From contig JAQTYP010000092.1 in assembly GCA_028688235.1 (NCBI GenBank), forward strand, positions 1 to 9,955: a stretch of DNA of 9,955 bases. The letters run 5' to 3'. Below, in pieces: positions 1 through 6,512 of this stretch (within the stretch, counting starts at the first letter, position 1; each line of letters begins with the position of its first letter). The position numbers and the translations under genes are program-made. Origin of the DNA: Methylomonas sp. (GTDB taxonomy: Bacteria > Pseudomonadota > Gammaproteobacteria > Methylococcales > Methylomonadaceae). A model generated the notes under the pieces. The model had not been told where the DNA came from, ran no database searches, and saw only the letters and a program-made list of their open reading frames with translations.

Positions 1-195
1 GCCAACTGCACTGCAGACCTTACGATCAGTTTCGACCCGGTTCCGAATGTGGTACATATCGACTCGTTCTTCGATTTGCAGTTTGCACCGGATAAAAAGT
101 CCTTCGTAGGAAGTTTTAGTAACAACTTTGGCGTAGAAGGCATTTCTAACGGAACCCGCTATTCGGTCGATCTGCCGGCCACGCCCGCAGAATGA
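1..195 (+). CDS. C-terminal end of an unidentified protein (5' end outside window)
   Basis: An open frame enters from the left edge and stops at TGA (193-195), giving the last 64 residues of a longer protein. The tail contains IDSFFDLQFAPDKKSFVGSF and ends in DLPATPAE. It is rich in Phe, Asn, Ser and Gly with alternating polar and hydrophobic residues, which suggests beta structure and perhaps an exported protein, but I do not recognise the family. There is no C-terminal membrane anchor, PEP-CTERM or LPXTG-like sorting signal. The gene is followed 19 bases later by a strong hairpin terminator, which supports a real gene end here. Confidence is in the frame being coding, not in any function. 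Confidence 0.6.
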   Translation, partial: ANCTADLTISFDPVPNVVHIDSFFDLQFAPDKKSFVGSFSNNFGVEGISNGTRYSVDLPATPAE

Positions 196-214
196 GCCGT
201 AAAGGTTAAGACCT

Positions 215-242
215 AAAAAACCGCCTTTAGGGGCGGTTTTTT
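215..242. terminator. Bidirectional intrinsic terminator between the left-edge gene and rpiA
   Basis: The arms CCGCC (221-225) and GGCGG (232-236) form a GC stem with a six-base loop. The stem is preceded by six A (215-220) and followed by six T (237-242), so either strand gives a hairpin plus U-tract. It lies 19 bases after the stop of the left-edge gene and 20 bases after the stop of rpiA on the other strand, the expected place for a terminator shared by convergent genes. Confidence 0.85.
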
Positions 243-262
243 GTTTGGAGCAAAAAGCGGAT

Positions 263-940
263 TTAGTAAGAAATCACTTCCGAGCCTTTTCCGACCAATA
301 CCACGTCGGCGTCGCGCATCGCGAACAACCCATTGGTGATGACGCCCGGAATGTTGTTGATGGCTTGTTCCATCTCGACCGGATTCAGGATGTTCATGTT
401 GTGTACGTCCAGAATCTCGCAGCCGTTGTCGGTGATGTAGGGTTGGCCGGTTTCTTTGTTGATACGCAGTTCGGGTTGACCGCCCAGTTTGACCAATTGT
501 CTGGCGACGAAGCTGCGCGACAGCGGCAATACTTCGACCGGCAGCGGGAATTTGCCCATTACGTCGACGCATTTGCTTTCGTCGACGATGCAGACGAACT
601 TCCTGCTGGCGCCGGCGATGATTTTTTCCCTGGTCAGTGCGCCGCCGCCGCCTTTCAGCATTTTTTTATGCGGCGTGACTTCGTCCGCGCCGTCGACATA
701 AATGTCCAGGTCGCCGGTTTGGTTCAGTTCCAGAACCTTGATGCCGATAGACTGCAGGTGTTCGGTGGTTTTGATCGAGCTGGAAACGGCGGCTTCGATT
801 TCATGCTTGAAGTCGCAGTCGGCCAGTTGGTTGATCAAGTGGGTGACGGTGGAACCCGTACCCATGCCGATGATGGGTACGTTTTTCAGGTATTGCAGAG
901 CCGCTGCCGCCACTTGTTTTTTTAATTCATCTTGAGTCAT
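263..940 (-). CDS. rpiA: Ribose-5-phosphate isomerase A
   Basis: Cytoplasmic enzyme of the non-oxidative pentose phosphate pathway that interconverts ribose 5-phosphate and ribulose 5-phosphate. The 225-residue protein is close to the usual ~220. It carries the phosphate-binding loop GMGTGST (25-31), DGADE (83-87) and KGGGGALTREK (96-106). By alignment to the E. coli enzyme, D83, D86, K96 and E105 match active-site D81, D84, K94 and E103, so it should be active. The start at 938-940 (MTQDELKK) is chosen over an upstream in-frame ATG at 1025-1027 because it has an AGGAAG ribosome binding site seven bases upstream (948-953 on the plus strand) and matches the family N-terminus. It is divergent from ilvA, as in Pseudomonas, and ends at a shared hairpin terminator. 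No start, frame or active-site anomaly is visible. Confidence 0.97.
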   Translation of the reverse strand: MTQDELKKQVAAAALQYLKNVPIIGMGTGSTVTHLINQLADCDFKHEIEAAVSSSIKTTEHLQSIGIKVLELNQTGDLDIYVDGADEVTPHKKMLKGGGGALTREKIIAGASRKFVCIVDESKCVDVMGKFPLPVEVLPLSRSFVARQLVKLGGQPELRINKETGQPYITDNGCEILDVHNMNILNPVEMEQAINNIPGVITNGLFAMRDADVVLVGKGSEVISY

Positions 941-1002
941 TGTTTTTCTTCCTGATGGAGATTGGCTTTGAAATGCGCCACGACGGTGAAGCCGTGATTG
1001 TG

Positions 1003-1011
1003 TGTGATAAT
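1003..1011 (+). promoter_or_regulatory. Candidate extended -10 promoter for ilvA
   Basis: TGTGATAAT has the extended -10 TG (1003-1004), one base, then GATAAT (1006-1011), a 5/6 match to TATAAT. No good -35 box sits 16-18 bases upstream, which extended -10 promoters can tolerate. Transcription would begin near 1018, leaving a leader of about 54 bases before ilvA. This is a motif match only. Confidence 0.4.
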
Positions 1012-1071
1012 AACCGATTAATGCCAATCTCTCAGCTGTTTTTAGATTATCGGGGGCAAGGCAGGGGAACT

Positions 1072-2610
1072 ATGCCGGAACCAGGAATGCACCAGACCAT
1101 AGAAAAAATATTGCGGGCAAGAGTTTACGAAGTTGCCGAAGAAACGCCCTTGGATTTTGCGCCTATGCTGTCAGACAGGTTGCAAAACCGAGTGTATTTG
1201 AAGCGGGAAGACTTGCAGTCGGTATTCTCCTTCAAATTACGCGGAGCCTATAACAAAATCGCATCCCTTTCCGCCGAACAGACCGCCAACGGCGTCATCG
1301 CCGCCTCGGCCGGTAATCATGCGCAAGGCGTGGCGCTGGCGGCCAAAAAACTCGGTATCAAAGCCTTGATCGTGATGCCGAAAACCACGCCGGAGATTAA
1401 GGTTAAATCGGTCAAGGCGCGCGGGGCGAAAATCGTTTTGCACGGCGACTCCTACGACGATGCTTATGCCCACGCCCAGGAACTGGTGGCGACGAAGGGC
1501 ATGACTTTTATCCATCCTTACGACGACCCCGAAGTCATCGCCGGCCAGGGCACCGTGGCGATGGAGATTCTGCGTCAACACAATGCAGACATTCATGCCA
1601 TTTTCGTGCCGGTAGGCGGCGGCGGGCTGGTGGCCGGCATCGCCGCGTACGTCAAATTCGTGCGACCGGAGATCAAGGTCATTGCGGTCGAGCCGGACGA
1701 TGCCGATTGTTTGAATCAGGCGTTGATGGCGGGTAAACGGGTGGTGCTCGAACAAGTCGGCTTGTTCGCCGACGGCGTGGCGGTCAAGCAAGTCGGTGCC
1801 GAGCCGTTTCGTTTGGCGAAGCAGTACGTCGATCAGGTCATCACGGTCAGTACCGACGAGATTTGCGCGGCGATCAAGGATATTTTCGACGATACGCGTT
1901 CGGTGGCCGAACCGGCAGGGGCCTTGGCGGTCGCCGGCATGAAGAAATATGTAGACCAGCTTGGCATCGTTCAACAGACATTGATTGCGATCGACAGCGG
2001 TGCCAATATCAATTTCGACCGTTTGCGCTACGTGGCCGAACGCACCCAAGTCGGCGAGCATAGGGAAATTTTACTGGCGGTCGCGATTCCTGAGGTGCCG
2101 GGCAGTTTCATGAAGTTTTGCAAGATGCTCGGCAAGCGCAGCATCACCGAGTTCAATTATCGCTACTTCGATAGTCGAATGGCGCAGGTATTCGTCGGCA
2201 TCAGCAGCAGCGGCGTCGAATCCGATAGAGAACAATGGGTGGAGCATCTGATAACGGAAGGCTTTGCGGTGACGGACATGACCGGCAATGAACTGGCCAA
2301 GGACCACATTCGGCATATGGTAGGCGGCCATGCGCCTTGCGAATTAAACGAAAAAGTTTATAGCCTGCAATTTCCGGAGAGGCCTGGAGCATTGTTGAAA
2401 TTCTTGACCGCGTTGGGCGGTCAGTGGAATATCAGTCTGTTTCATTACCGCAATCACGGCGCGGCATTCGGCAAGGTCTTGATAGGATTACAAATCGCGG
2501 AAGCAGAATGCGAGGCCTTCGAGCAGTGCATGAATGCGTTGGGATTGGCCTACCAACAGGAAACCGATAATCCTGCTTATCGTTTATTTGCGGGCGGGGC
2601 GAGCCGCTAA
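1072..2610 (+). CDS. ilvA: Threonine deaminase (L-threonine ammonia-lyase), biosynthetic long form
   Basis: PLP enzyme that converts L-threonine to 2-oxobutanoate and ammonia, the first committed step of isoleucine synthesis. The 512 residues match the long E. coli form (514). The catalytic domain shows SFKLRGAY with the PLP lysine K55, SAGNHAQG near 79-86, and the phosphate-binding GGGG at 182-185. The C-terminus has two ACT-like regulatory repeats: REILLAVAIPEVPGSF from about 331 and EKVYSLQFPERPG from about 427, the latter ending in NISLFHYR. These are the parts that bind isoleucine (inhibitor) and valine (activator) in the family, so feedback control is expected. The frame is open back to 940, but the start at 1072 is preferred: AGGGG at 1063-1067 precedes it and the length then fits the family. 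An ATG at 1087 is a weaker alternative. Divergent from rpiA, convergent with the EVE gene. Confidence 0.96.
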   Translation: MPEPGMHQTIEKILRARVYEVAEETPLDFAPMLSDRLQNRVYLKREDLQSVFSFKLRGAYNKIASLSAEQTANGVIAASAGNHAQGVALAAKKLGIKALIVMPKTTPEIKVKSVKARGAKIVLHGDSYDDAYAHAQELVATKGMTFIHPYDDPEVIAGQGTVAMEILRQHNADIHAIFVPVGGGGLVAGIAAYVKFVRPEIKVIAVEPDDADCLNQALMAGKRVVLEQVGLFADGVAVKQVGAEPFRLAKQYVDQVITVSTDEICAAIKDIFDDTRSVAEPAGALAVAGMKKYVDQLGIVQQTLIAIDSGANINFDRLRYVAERTQVGEHREILLAVAIPEVPGSFMKFCKMLGKRSITEFNYRYFDSRMAQVFVGISSSGVESDREQWVEHLITEGFAVTDMTGNELAKDHIRHMVGGHAPCELNEKVYSLQFPERPGALLKFLTALGGQWNISLFHYRNHGAAFGKVLIGLQIAEAECEAFEQCMNALGLAYQQETDNPAYRLFAGGASR

Positions 2611-2630
2611 CCTTGGCAATCGTTGCGACG

Positions 2631-3089
2631 TTATTCCAGAGTCAAGATCATGTCCCAGTGAGCCTTGGAAACCGGCATGATGGACAGCCGGTTGCCGCGC
2701 CGTACCAAGGCCAAGTCGGCCAGTTCCGGGCGTTGCTTCAATTCTTGCAGGCTGATCGTGCGTTCGAGTTTTCTGACAAACCGCACATCGACCATAAACC
2801 AAGTCGGTTTGTCCGGACGGCTTTTAGGGTCGAAATGTTTGTCATCCGGGTCGAAAGCGGTAAAGTCCGGATAGCTTTCTTTGACGACTTCGGCGATACC
2901 GACTATGCCCGGCACGTCACAATTGGAATGATAAAAAAACACCTGATCGCCGATTTTCATGTCGTCGCGCATCATGTTTCTAGCCTGATAATTGCGGACC
3001 CCGTCCCAGTGTTCGCTCTGGCCTGGGCGCTGTTCAAGGTCGGTTATGCTAAATGCGTCGGGTTCGGATTTCATGAGCCAGTAATTCAT
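2631..3089 (-). CDS. EVE-domain protein (THYN1-like)
   Basis: A 152-residue single-domain protein very like human thymocyte nuclear protein 1 and its bacterial relatives. Conserved blocks visible are MNYWLMKSEP at the N-terminus, WDGVRNYQARNMM (28-40), FYHSN (52-56), PGIVGIAEVVKESYPD (60-75), and the C-terminal LSIMPVSKAHWD. The EVE fold is related to PUA and YTH domains and is proposed to bind modified bases in DNA or RNA; the bacterial role is not settled. It is full length, with no fused nuclease, helicase or methyltransferase. It starts 17 bases after the EAL gene stop on the same strand with no terminator between, so co-transcription is likely. No strong ribosome binding site precedes the start. 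Its stop lies 20 bases from the convergent ilvA stop. Confidence 0.93.
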   Translation of the reverse strand: MNYWLMKSEPDAFSITDLEQRPGQSEHWDGVRNYQARNMMRDDMKIGDQVFFYHSNCDVPGIVGIAEVVKESYPDFTAFDPDDKHFDPKSRPDKPTWFMVDVRFVRKLERTISLQELKQRPELADLALVRRGNRLSIMPVSKAHWDMILTLE

Positions 3090-3106
3090 AAGCAGGTCGG
3101 TGGTTT

Positions 3107-4276
3107 TTATTCTGAAGCGGTGATGTCGACTAATAATATGCGATCGGAGTCCAGTCGTAACGATAAGGTTTTGCAGAGTAAATCGGTGCTGAAATCCCTG
3201 TAACGTTCGGATGTGATGATGCGATCACGGTCGCCGGTTTGTTCCAAGGCCAAAAGCTGAAAAAAATAGGGGCGCCACGACCAGTTGAAGCCGATTTTGC
3301 GCGGGTCGGTGAACCATTTGTCCTCGGAAAAATTGAAGTCTGGCGACAATTGGTAGCCGGCGTTATCGCACAGGTAAAAGCGAATGACGCCGCATTTGGC
3401 GAAATTCCAGCTAGCCAGTTCGTTGAGGTTAAAATCACCCTGCAATCTTTCGGCTAGACGGTAGATCAGCTCTTTAGTGTTGGCAATGGCGTTGACTTTG
3501 TTTTTTATCCTGGTAACCGTGTTTTTTAGAAATTTGTTGCGTAAGGAGGTGATATGTTGATCATACAGTTGGGGCACTTTGAAATCGGGCAATGCCGGTG
3601 CAAATAAATGGCCTTGCATATACTGGGCGCCGCAATTTAAACCGAACAAAAACTCCTCTTCGGTCTCGACGCCTTCGCAAATAATCTGGCAACCGGTGCG
3701 TTTGCCCAGGCGAGTCATCATCTCGACGACTTCGCCGGCTATACCGCCTTTAGTGGCTTTTTTGAACAAGCGCATATCGATTTTGATGATGTCCGGTTTG
3801 ATTGCCATGACGCGCTGCAATTGCGAATAGCCAGCGCCAAAATCATCCAGGGCGACGCGCAAGCCTTGCTTGCGATAGCGTCTGACGATTTCGGTGAGTT
3901 TGGCCAATTCCACATGGTCTTCCGTGATTTCTATGATAATGCGCTGGCGATCGATGTTGAGTTCTTCCAGCATATTCAGCGTGGGCAGAGCATTTAGCTG
4001 TTTGAGGTTGTCTATCCAGGCCGCCGAAATATTGATTGCCAGATAGGTATTACTATCGAGTTCGGCAAATTTTTGCAAGGCTTGCAATCTCACCTGGCGA
4101 TCCAGTTCGGTACGTTGTTCTACATCCAGGTCGCGAGACGAAAAAAGCCAACCTGCGGAGACGACGTTGTTATTGCTATCTCGTTGGCGGGCAAGTGCTT
4201 CATAGCCGATGATTTTGCCGTTGGCAACGCTGATGATGGGTTGGAAATAAGGAAATAGCTTAATTTTTGAGTGCAT
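3107..4276 (-). CDS. EAL-domain c-di-GMP phosphodiesterase with YkuI-like C-terminal sensor domain
   Basis: A 389-residue protein. Residues about 5-235 form an EAL domain, which hydrolyses cyclic di-GMP. The catalytic signature looks intact: EAL (26-28), N82 in NIS, E116 in EITE, DD at 144-145 in LDDFGAGYS, K165 and D167 in IKIDM, EGVETEEE (201-208) and QGHLF (221-225). Residues about 241-389 resemble the EAL-associated, PAS-like domain of Bacillus YkuI, with NWSWRPYF (331-338) and YRDFST (359-364). That domain is thought to sense a ligand and tune the enzyme. There is no GGDEF domain, signal peptide or membrane segment, so it should be cytosolic. The start is the first ATG and gives the usual short lead into YFQPI; no strong ribosome binding site is seen. 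It heads a probable two-gene unit with the EVE gene. Activity and ligand are inferred. Confidence 0.92.
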   Translation of the reverse strand: MHSKIKLFPYFQPIISVANGKIIGYEALARQRDSNNNVVSAGWLFSSRDLDVEQRTELDRQVRLQALQKFAELDSNTYLAINISAAWIDNLKQLNALPTLNMLEELNIDRQRIIIEITEDHVELAKLTEIVRRYRKQGLRVALDDFGAGYSQLQRVMAIKPDIIKIDMRLFKKATKGGIAGEVVEMMTRLGKRTGCQIICEGVETEEEFLFGLNCGAQYMQGHLFAPALPDFKVPQLYDQHITSLRNKFLKNTVTRIKNKVNAIANTKELIYRLAERLQGDFNLNELASWNFAKCGVIRFYLCDNAGYQLSPDFNFSEDKWFTDPRKIGFNWSWRPYFFQLLALEQTGDRDRIITSERYRDFSTDLLCKTLSLRLDSDRILLVDITASE

Positions 4277-4307
4277 TAGGTGTTATCTGTCTTGAGGATG
4301 AGACGAT

Positions 4308-4329
4308 AAATAGTTGGTTTGGACTATTT
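4308..4329. repeat. Inverted repeat upstream of the EAL gene, possible operator
   Basis: AAATAGT (4308-4314) and ACTATTT (4323-4329) are perfect inverted arms around an eight-base centre. Pairing extends by AT (4306-4307) and AT (4331-4332) if one extra T is bulged. The dyad sits 32-53 bases before the EAL start and would cover the predicted transcription start of the candidate promoter. It may be a repressor site or a leader hairpin. AT-rich dyads arise by chance, so confidence is low. Confidence 0.3.
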
Positions 4330-4330
4330 T

Positions 4331-4359
4331 ATGGTAATTTGCCGACGATTTGGGATCAA
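4331..4359 (-). promoter_or_regulatory. Candidate sigma-70 promoter for the EAL-EVE unit
   Basis: On the minus strand, TTGATC (4359-4354) and TACCAT (4336-4331) are separated by exactly 17 bases, each a 4/6 match to consensus. Transcription would begin near 4324, about 48 bases before the EAL start codon. This is a weak motif match placed where a promoter is required. Confidence 0.3.
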
Positions 4360-4527
4360 ATTTGCTGGGTACGGTTGACGAAATATGCAAATCAGTAGAC
4401 ATGGGAAATATGCTGTCGTAAGGTAAAGTCTTGATCGGATTTGTATCATTTCTGTCTTATGCTTGTGTGCGATTAAATTGGTAGATATGCATTAGTATCC
4501 TTTTCTTGGGTGAAGTGAAATATCGTC

Positions 4528-4544
4528 ATTTTTAATTTAAAAAT
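4528..4544. repeat. Perfect 17-base AT palindrome upstream of the flippase gene
   Basis: Arms ATTTTTAA (4528-4535) and TTAAAAAT (4537-4544) mirror each other exactly around one T. The site lies 40 bases before the flippase start. It could be an AT-rich protein-binding site, for example for a nucleoid or regulatory protein, or a chance product of very AT-rich sequence. It has no GC core, so it is not a typical intrinsic terminator. Confidence 0.3.
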
Positions 4545-4584
4545 AAGTTGTAATTATTTAACAGTGGTTTGATTTTTTAATTCG

Positions 4585-5859
4585 ATGTCGTTGCGTCACG
4601 TCTTGTGGAATTTTTTCGGGTTGGCATTTCCGTTACTTGTTGCCGTATTGGTTATTCCGAAATTATTGATTTTGATTGGTGCTGAGCGATTTGGTTTGCT
4701 TGCACTGGCTTGGGGCGCGATAGGCTATGCGAGCTTATTTGATTTGGGTATCGGCAGGGCGGTAACTCAAAAAATTTCTATTCTGAGAGCCACCGATAAA
4801 CTTGAAGACGCTTCTGCTGTATTGGCAACAGGGGTGTCGCTGACATTGTGGGTTAGTTTGATAGCGATGGCTATAATTATCCTGGCCGATATTATGGGTG
4901 CATATACTATTTTTGCAACATATACAGTGCCTGAAGGAGAGGTAAAAAACTCGATATTATTGCTTGCGTTGGCGCTTCCTTTGCAAGCAATAAGTGCTAC
5001 TTATCGAGGTGTGAACGAAGCCTATCTAAATTTTAAGAGTATAAGTGTAGTTAGGGTTGTTCTTGGTGTAGTCAACTTTCTTGGTCCCTTCTTAATTGCA
5101 ATATTTTCTAACGATGTTTCATGTCTGATTTCTAGTTTGGTTTTATCGAGAGGTCTGGCATTATGGTTTTATCGAAAAGGCGCTTATCAATGCCTATATG
5201 GCTTCGATAAAAGAGTGCGTGGTCAATATTCTGCTAAAGTCGCCAGGCAACTGATAGGATTCGGTGGCTGGGTGTCAATTACTAGTATTGTCGGCCCGAT
5301 ATTGGTTCAGTCTGATCGATTTTTCATCGGGGCATTGATTTCGGCGACAGCTGTGACTGTCTATGTTATTCCCTATGAAGTTACTGTCCAGGCTCTTATC
5401 GGCGTTGGTGCCGTGACATCGGTTGCTTTTCCTGTGATCGCAAAAATGTTGACAACCGATCCGCAAGCCGCAAAAGAGTTATTCCGCATATGGCTATTCA
5501 GGGTTGTTGTCGCTATGTTGCTTGGCATGAGTTTGATTGCTGTTATACTTCCAAACTTATTAGAACTTTGGCTAAAACAACCTGTTAATGATGAGTCGGT
5601 GTTGGTCGGACGTATTTTGGCTGTCGGGGTTGTCTTGAACGCCGTAGGTTCCATGTATTTTGCATTGTTACACGCCAAGGGATATTCGAAGCCTACGGCT
5701 ATATTGCATCTTGTTGAAATGCCTATTTATTTTATTTTATTGGTTAATTTGATTCCTATATTCGGCGTGGTCGGTTGTGCAATTGCCTGGTCGTTGCGCA
5801 ATTTATTAGATACTTTTGGTCTCATTATCATGGGGCATAAATTGGTTTTAAACAGATAA
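4585..5859 (+). CDS. Wzx-type polysaccharide flippase (MOP superfamily)
   Basis: A 424-residue, very hydrophobic protein with roughly twelve membrane-spanning stretches. It matches the O-antigen/exopolysaccharide flippase family, which moves undecaprenyl-linked oligosaccharide units from the inner to the outer face of the cytoplasmic membrane. Family marks are the N-terminal NFFGLAFPLLVAVLVIP segment (9-25), GAERFGLLALAW (32-43), FDLGIGRAVTQ (52-62) and RGVNEAYLNF (141-150). The length is normal. The ATG at 4585 gives the usual family N-terminus but has no clear ribosome binding site. It is the first gene of the operon, and its TAA overlaps the methyltransferase ATG by one base. GC is low (23 of 60 bases in 5041-5100), unlike rpiA and ilvA. 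The transported glycan cannot be read from the sequence. Confidence 0.92.
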   Translation: MSLRHVLWNFFGLAFPLLVAVLVIPKLLILIGAERFGLLALAWGAIGYASLFDLGIGRAVTQKISILRATDKLEDASAVLATGVSLTLWVSLIAMAIIILADIMGAYTIFATYTVPEGEVKNSILLLALALPLQAISATYRGVNEAYLNFKSISVVRVVLGVVNFLGPFLIAIFSNDVSCLISSLVLSRGLALWFYRKGAYQCLYGFDKRVRGQYSAKVARQLIGFGGWVSITSIVGPILVQSDRFFIGALISATAVTVYVIPYEVTVQALIGVGAVTSVAFPVIAKMLTTDPQAAKELFRIWLFRVVVAMLLGMSLIAVILPNLLELWLKQPVNDESVLVGRILAVGVVLNAVGSMYFALLHAKGYSKPTAILHLVEMPIYFILLVNLIPIFGVVGCAIAWSLRNLLDTFGLIIMGHKLVLNR

Positions 5860-6512
5860 TGTATCAAGAAAAAAGAGAAGATTATTTTTCGACTGCCAGA
5901 ACCGTAATATTGGATATGTTGCCGGATCGGGCCGAGCGGGTAATGGAGATCGGTTGTGGTTCCGGGGAAACTTTGGCTTTTTTGAAAAAAAATGGTGTTT
6001 CCGCTGAAACTGTAGGGATTGAATTAAATGACGCAGCTGCAAAAAAAGCGGAGAATATCGTCGACAAAGTGGTTTGTATCGATGTCGAAAAACAGAGTAT
6101 TCCTTATGATTTGGGCAAATTTCAACTCATTTTATTACTCGATGTTCTCGAACATTTGGTTGATCCATGGTCGTTTCTTGAGAAATTAAGGCGGGATTTC
6201 TTGGCGGATCGAGGCAAAGTGATTATATCCTTGCCTAATGCCAGGCATTTTTCCATGGTTTTGCCATTACTATTAGGCCGATTCGACTATCAGGAACGAG
6301 GAATACTCGATAAAACCCATTTGCGTTTTTTTACTAAAAGCAGCATGTTGGAACTCATTTCGGGCGCTGGCTTAGAGGTCGAAAAGTTTAAGCGGACCAG
6401 TCTGGAGGCTAACTTGAATTCAGGTAAGCTTAATATTATGACGTTGGGGTTGTTTTCGGAATTTTTGACGAGTCAATATATTTTTTGCTGTTCAGCCGCT
6501 GATCAAACATGA
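5859..6512 (+). CDS. Class I SAM-dependent methyltransferase of the glycan operon
   Basis: A 217-residue protein with a Rossmann methyltransferase fold. The SAM-binding motif I is VMEIGCGSG (28-36). E55 in VGIELN is the acidic residue expected to hold the ribose, and DVLEHL (95-100) is the post-motif common in Methyltransf_11/23 families. SLPNARH (124-130) and DKTHLRFFT (151-159) place it in a subfamily often found beside glycosyltransferases in surface-polysaccharide loci. It probably O-methylates a sugar or caps a chain; a protein or lipid substrate cannot be excluded. The start overlaps the flippase stop (TAATG, 5857-5861) with no separate ribosome binding site, so translation is likely coupled. 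The stop overlaps the next start (ATGA, 6509-6512). Full length, low GC like its neighbours. Confidence 0.9.
   Translation: MYQEKREDYFSTARTVILDMLPDRAERVMEIGCGSGETLAFLKKNGVSAETVGIELNDAAAKKAENIVDKVVCIDVEKQSIPYDLGKFQLILLLDVLEHLVDPWSFLEKLRRDFLADRGKVIISLPNARHFSMVLPLLLGRFDYQERGILDKTHLRFFTKSSMLELISGAGLEVEKFKRTSLEANLNSGKLNIMTLGLFSEFLTSQYIFCCSAADQT

Larger units (their letters stand above)
4277..4584. other. AT-rich divergent intergenic region (308 bases)
   Basis: This gap separates the starts of the divergent EAL gene and the glycan operon, so both promoters should lie here. I see no coding frame with family resemblance, no tRNA-like cloverleaf and no GC-rich terminator. It holds a minus-strand promoter candidate, a dyad near it, and a 17-base palindrome near the flippase. 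No convincing -35/-10 pair for the flippase operon was found by eye. The best, TTGATC (4431-4436) with TCTTAT (4455-4460) and an 18-base spacer, is weak. Confidence 0.7.

Noticed and set aside
245..925. Plus-strand open frame covering rpiA
   Set aside because: Shadow of rpiA. The minus-strand product has all RpiA motifs; this one is a Val/Asp/Phe-rich string without a recognisable family.
941..1027. Longer RpiA start at 1027
   Set aside because: The added 29 residues are not seen in the family, and the ATG at 938-940 has a clear AGGAAG site seven bases upstream.
940..1071. Possible 44-residue N-terminal extension of IlvA starting at 940
   Set aside because: The frame is open, but this stretch overlaps the rpiA start region and promoter space, has no family resemblance, and would make the protein longer than its relatives. 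The ATG at 1072 has an AGGGG site and gives the normal length.
1237..2061. Long open frame on the minus strand inside ilvA
   Set aside because: It is a mirror of a GC-rich coding region. The ilvA protein has catalytic motifs throughout; the antisense translation is low-complexity and matches nothing I know.
2631..3089. EVE gene as part of a modified-DNA restriction or defence system
   Set aside because: The protein is a lone EVE domain with no fused or neighbouring nuclease, helicase or DNA methyltransferase. The methyltransferase at 5859 belongs by sequence and context to the glycan operon.
4375..4403. TTGACG at 4375-4380 as a -35 box for the glycan operon
   Set aside because: No TATAAT-like hexamer lies 16-18 bases downstream, where the sequence reads around GACATG, and the start codon is about 180 bases further on.
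4758..4766. GGCGGTAAC, similar to the ops/JUMPstart element of enterobacterial glycan operons
   Set aside because: It lies inside the flippase gene, where it encodes part of the conserved GRAVTQ motif. The true element sits upstream of the first gene, and nothing like it is in the 4277-4584 gap.
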